From: Bradyrhizobium sp. SRS-191 | GTDB taxonomy: Bacteria > Pseudomonadota > Alphaproteobacteria > Rhizobiales > Xanthobacteraceae | Direction of reading: 5' to 3' | Length of the DNA: 64,000 nucleotides | Assembly: GCF_024586915.1 (NCBI RefSeq) | Contig: NZ_JANBVS010000003.1 | Coordinates: 310,001-374,000, forward strand | Notes under the pieces: model-generated | Told to the model about the DNA's origin: nothing | Seen by the model: the letters and a program-made list of their open reading frames with translations, nothing else | Database searches by the model: none | Program-made: the position numbers and the translations under genes | In this document: in pieces, positions 60,983-64,000 of the stretch | How the letters are laid out: each line of letters opens with the position of its first letter | Numbering within the stretch: the stretch's first letter is position 1

Positions 60983-63397
60983 TTAGAACTTCGCGCGGAT
61001 GCCCGCATAGGCCGCGAGCGGCATGCCCGGCACCATGCTGCGAGGATCGTTCATCGCAAACGCATTGCCACCGCCGGCGGTGTTGAAGCCGGCCGGATCG
61101 AACACGGTGCCAGCCGAGTAGTAGCGCTGGTTGAACAGGTTCTGGATCAGCCCGAACACCTCGACGTTCTTGGTCACCTGATAGGACGTGTTGACGTTGA
61201 CGACCCAATAGGACGGGACCTTCGGATAGACGTTGGTCTCGTCATGCAGCAGATACTGGCTGCCGATATAGTTGACGCTGGCGCCGACCTTCCAGGCATC
61301 GGTCACGGCATATTCGGCGCCGAGCTTCAAGCGGTGCGCCGGAATGCCCGGGATGTGGTTGCCGGGGACGACGCCGACCGGCACCTTCAGGAACGGATCG
61401 TTGACGTCGAACGTGCTGCGGAACGTGGCGTCGATGAAGGTGTAGTTGGCATAGGCGGTCCACCGGTTCCAGGTCAGGTCGAGCTTGGCCTCGACACCCT
61501 GGCGCAGCGTGGTGCCGGCGTTCTTGAAGTAGCCGCGCACGGGGTTGAGCGGATCGACCACCTGGAGGATGTCGTCGGAATTCTCGGTCCGGAACAGGCT
61601 CAGGCCCCAGCGCAGCCGCCAGCCGTCATCGAGAATGGGAGCCTTGACCGGCGCCTTGCGATAGGCCGGCAGGTCGGCAGCCAGGGCCGAGCGTCCGCCG
61701 GAGATCTCGCCGCGCAGACCGCCTTCGATGGTATGCGACACCACCTGCTTCAGCGGCGGATCGGCGATCAGGAAGTTGTCGATCAGACAGGGATTGGCAG
61801 GATCGGAGCAACCGAGCTCGAGCGGCGTCGGCGCGCGGTTGGCCTCGGAGTAGCCGGCATACGCCGTCATGTTCGGCGTGATCTTGTAGGTCAGGCCGAC
61901 CACCGGATTGAAGCGCTGGAAGTTGTTGTTGCTGTTGAGCAGCGGCGCGAAGCCGGTCTGGTCGCGCAGGTTGATCTGCGCCCAGTTGAAGCGGCCGCCC
62001 GCGGTCAGCGCCAACTGCGAGGTGATGTCGAAGGTATTGGTCGCGTAGACGCCGAGATAGGTGTTCTTGGCGTTCAGATTGACCGGAGCGAGGCCGGCAT
62101 TGGGCTGGTCGATATAGACGCCAAGGCCGGTGACGAACAGGTTGTTGTCGATGGTGCCGAGCTCGGAGGTCGCCTGGAAGTTGGTGTTGCCGTGGTCGAC
62201 GCTGGCGCCGACGACGAAGTGGTTGTCATGGCCGAACAGCTGCGTCGTCGACGTGGCCTGCAGCGAGCCGCCATAGCTGTCGGTCTTGACGGTGTTGCGG
62301 TCGATCTGGCCGAGCGCCGTGTCGGCGGCGAGCGTGTTGGCAACCGGACCGTTGCGGTTGATATCCCACTGGGTCCCCGCGGCGTCCTCGAGCACGAAGA
62401 TGCCGCCCCCGTCCTCGACCTCGGTGCCGTTGCCGTCGATGCGGGACGATTTGTAGTTACGGTAATAACCGTTGGCCTGGACCGACAGCGTGTCCGTCGG
62501 CGCCCACTTCAGGCTGGCCTGCACCATCTGCATCTGCAGCCGCAGCGATTGCGGCCAGGTGTAGACGCTGGACCAGCGGTTGTTCAGCATCTCGATCGGC
62601 GTCGCCGCGACGGAGCCGAGCCTATTGTCGGCGCCGGTGAAGGACAGGTGGAATTCGGCGTTGTCACCGCGCGCACCGAAATCGGCATACATGCGCCGGA
62701 CCTGCGAGGCGGACGAGAAATCGCGCCAGCCACGGTCATAGGCGCCTTCCGCCGCGATATAGGCCGAATAGGTGCCGTTGTTCCAGCCGTATTGCGCGCC
62801 CGACTGGATGCGGCCGAACGAGCCGCCGAACAGCTGGGCCTCGCCGCCCTGATAGGTGAAGCCGTTCTTCATCTCGATCGACAGCGCGCCGCCGGTGGCG
62901 TTGAGGCCGAACAGCGGGTTGTTCGGCATCAAGGTCATGCGCGCGATCGCCATCTCCGGGATCAGGTCCCAGTTGACGACGTCGCCGAACGCTTCGTTGA
63001 TGCGGGTGCCGTTCTGGTAGACGGCGATGCCCTGCGGCGTGCCGAGCACCGGCGAGGCGGTCTGGCCGCGATAGTTCAGGTCGCGCTGGAACGCGTTGCC
63101 GGTCTGGTCGCTGAGGGAGACGCCGGGCACCGACTGCAGGATGCCGTCGAGCAGCGACGGGGCGCGCGTATGGTCGAGCTCCCGGGCCCCGATGGTTTCG
63201 ACGTTGGACGGGATCTTGTCCTTGGCGATCTCGCTGCCTTGGACCGGCGAGACGCCGACCACATCGATGGTCTGCAAGGTCTGCTGCGCGAACGCAGCCG
63301 TAGGCAGCAACGCGCACGTCGCCAGAAGCGCGCTCTTCAGCGCCGAAAGTCGGGTCAAGACGTCCCCCAGTTTCTTATCGACGGTTCGAGCGGCCAC
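60983..63397 (-). CDS. TonB-dependent outer-membrane receptor
   Basis: An 804-residue receptor. A signal peptide ends near TAAFAQQ (residue 37), the TonB box region is LQTIDVVGVSP, the plug has SVPGVSLSDQTGNAFQRDL and LNATGGALSIEMKNG, and the barrel ends in AGIRAKF with a terminal Phe. The GTG start at 63397 has AGGGG five bases upstream. The type resembles receptors with a siderophore-like or carbohydrate ligand; the cargo is unknown. An inverted repeat at 63446-63469 lies in its promoter. Leftward, in front of the autotransporter. Confidence 0.9.
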   Translation of the reverse strand: MAARTVDKKLGDVLTRLSALKSALLATCALLPTAAFAQQTLQTIDVVGVSPVQGSEIAKDKIPSNVETIGARELDHTRAPSLLDGILQSVPGVSLSDQTGNAFQRDLNYRGQTASPVLGTPQGIAVYQNGTRINEAFGDVVNWDLIPEMAIARMTLMPNNPLFGLNATGGALSIEMKNGFTYQGGEAQLFGGSFGRIQSGAQYGWNNGTYSAYIAAEGAYDRGWRDFSSASQVRRMYADFGARGDNAEFHLSFTGADNRLGSVAATPIEMLNNRWSSVYTWPQSLRLQMQMVQASLKWAPTDTLSVQANGYYRNYKSSRIDGNGTEVEDGGGIFVLEDAAGTQWDINRNGPVANTLAADTALGQIDRNTVKTDSYGGSLQATSTTQLFGHDNHFVVGASVDHGNTNFQATSELGTIDNNLFVTGLGVYIDQPNAGLAPVNLNAKNTYLGVYATNTFDITSQLALTAGGRFNWAQINLRDQTGFAPLLNSNNNFQRFNPVVGLTYKITPNMTAYAGYSEANRAPTPLELGCSDPANPCLIDNFLIADPPLKQVVSHTIEGGLRGEISGGRSALAADLPAYRKAPVKAPILDDGWRLRWGLSLFRTENSDDILQVVDPLNPVRGYFKNAGTTLRQGVEAKLDLTWNRWTAYANYTFIDATFRSTFDVNDPFLKVPVGVVPGNHIPGIPAHRLKLGAEYAVTDAWKVGASVNYIGSQYLLHDETNVYPKVPSYWVVNVNTSYQVTKNVEVFGLIQNLFNQRYYSAGTVFDPAGFNTAGGGNAFAMNDPRSMVPGMPLAAYAGIRAKF

Positions 63398-63445
63398 TCA
63401 CACCCCTGAGCTGCACCCCCGCCCGAATCCGGTCATTCCACACGG

Positions 63446-63469
63446 TTTACGAACGTTAACATTCGTAAA
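63446..63469. promoter_or_regulatory. Inverted-repeat operator candidate of the TonB receptor gene
   Basis: TTTACGAA (63446-63453) and TTCGTAAA (63462-63469) are perfect inverted 8-bp half-sites with an 8-base spacer, 49 bases before the GTG start. The centre of symmetry suits a dimeric repressor or activator. Confidence 0.55.
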
Positions 63470-63683
63470 TACCGCCCCTGTCCGCCGCAACGGGCAATAT
63501 TCTTCCGTCTTCAGGGACAATCTTCCCGAATCCGGGAATCGGCGCCGATTTTGCCCCGATCCGCCCTTGGCGCCGCCGCATTGTCGCACCCGGTCCTGGT
63601 TTGCAAGGGAACCTGAATGATAGAGGACCGTCGGCGCCGCCGGCGCCCCAGGGGCAAGACCTTCATCGCAAGGCCTTCATCGG

Positions 63684-64000
63684 ATGTATCGCGTTCTGAT
63701 CGTTGACGACCATCCAGTCGTGATCACGGCCTGCCGCTGGCTGCTCAACGAGGCCGGGATCGGCAGGCTTTCGGAGGCTCATGACGCCGAAAGCGCCTAT
63801 GAGTCCTATGTCCGTGACCGCCCCGATGTCGCGGTGGTCGATCTGCGCCTCCAAGGCAACGAGCGCGGCGGCATCGGCCTGATCGAGCGCATGCGCTCGC
63901 ACGATCCCCGCGCGCGCATCCTGGTCTTCAGCATGCTGGGCGATCCGCGCATCGTCCGCTCCGCGATCGACGCCGGCGCCAGCGGCTATCTGCTGAAGGA
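63684..64000 (+). CDS. Response regulator receiver domain, partial
   Basis: The first about 105 residues of a NarL/FixJ-type response regulator. MYRVLIVDDHPVVITACRW contains the acidic DD pocket, the phospho-acceptor is in VAVVDLRLQG, and the Lys is in GASGYLLK at the window edge. The rest, probably a LuxR HTH output domain, lies outside. The start at 63684 has AAGG about nine bases upstream. It is divergent from the TonB receptor. Confidence 0.85.
   Translation, partial: MYRVLIVDDHPVVITACRWLLNEAGIGRLSEAHDAESAYESYVRDRPDVAVVDLRLQGNERGGIGLIERMRSHDPRARILVFSMLGDPRIVRSAIDAGASGYLLK

Noticed and set aside
60638..63409. 923-codon plus-strand frame opposite the TonB receptor
   Set aside because: Very long but entirely antisense to a gene with signal peptide, plug and terminal Phe; typical high-GC artefact.

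Overview
The window is about 64 kb of high-GC chromosome from an alphaproteobacterium. Gene content points to the Bradyrhizobium/Rhodopseudomonas group: hemF, Pgm, OpgG/OpgH, a MoxR/DUF58/DUF4159 operon, DUF6111, DUF1285, DUF4170, a ScfR-type XRE regulator, and palindromic intergenic repeats of the kind seen in Bradyrhizobium. This placement is inferred from recognised protein families and base composition, not from a database search. No rRNA, tRNA, CRISPR array, integrase or transposase was seen, so most of the window looks like ordinary chromosome with a few accessory insertions.

Layout. 1-4.1 kb: the end of hemF, a HAD phosphatase, and a LysR regulator divergent from a DsbA-like protein and a metallo-beta-lactamase-fold protein that has lost metal ligands. 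4.4-8.4 kb: a GAF-GGDEF diguanylate cyclase, an unknown membrane protein and a TauE/SafE exporter. 8.4-11.7 kb: a decayed duplicate of the cca 3' end, a small gene behind a Zur-like palindrome, then a four-gene operon with ATGA overlaps read leftwards (DUF1285, NUDIX CoA pyrophosphatase, DUF6111, CCA-adding enzyme). 12.0-19.0 kb: MoxR ATPase, DUF58, BatA/DUF4159 and a second large membrane protein. 19.1-22.0 kb: DUF2946 protein and ZnuD-like TonB receptor behind a second Zur-like palindrome. 23.0-27.8 kb: ethanolamine ammonia-lyase (eutBC), ethanolamine permease and an AraC regulator, ended by an M20 amidohydrolase read the other way.

29-34.3 kb: GT2 glycosyltransferase, NUDIX protein, metallophosphoesterase, a tail-anchored hypothetical, DUF4170 and the ScfR-like regulator with direct-repeat operator candidates. 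34.3-34.75 kb is a gene-free cluster of palindromic repeats. 34.8-38.3 kb is a small accessory block: an orphan ArsA ATPase, an L-2-amino-thiazoline-4-carboxylate hydrolase and a shortened LysR. 38.5-42.1 kb is opgG-opgH for periplasmic glucans. 42.2-47.8 kb: a TadG-like VWA protein, a histone-tail-like basic protein, a zinc alcohol dehydrogenase with a partner membrane protein, a lipoprotein with a TAXI-like domain and a secreted protein behind a perfect hairpin. 48-51.5 kb: pgm, a small secreted protein and an MltB-type transglycosylase. 51.5-57.3 kb: tautomerase, SDR, VOC protein, orphan membrane-anchored TAXI protein, DUF1993, Old Yellow Enzyme, a 157-bp composite palindrome and a small secreted protein. 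57.5-63.4 kb: a large autotransporter and a TonB receptor, both read leftwards with near-identical terminators, then the start of a response regulator cut by the window edge.

The best leads are the two Zur-like operators, the cca remnant, the pseudo-metallo-beta-lactamase, the orphan TAXI-type proteins, the ArsA/ATC-hydrolase block and several precise inverted repeats upstream of surface-protein genes. I did not find a convincing wholly new multi-gene system; the least understood conserved unit is the MoxR-DUF58-DUF4159 operon.
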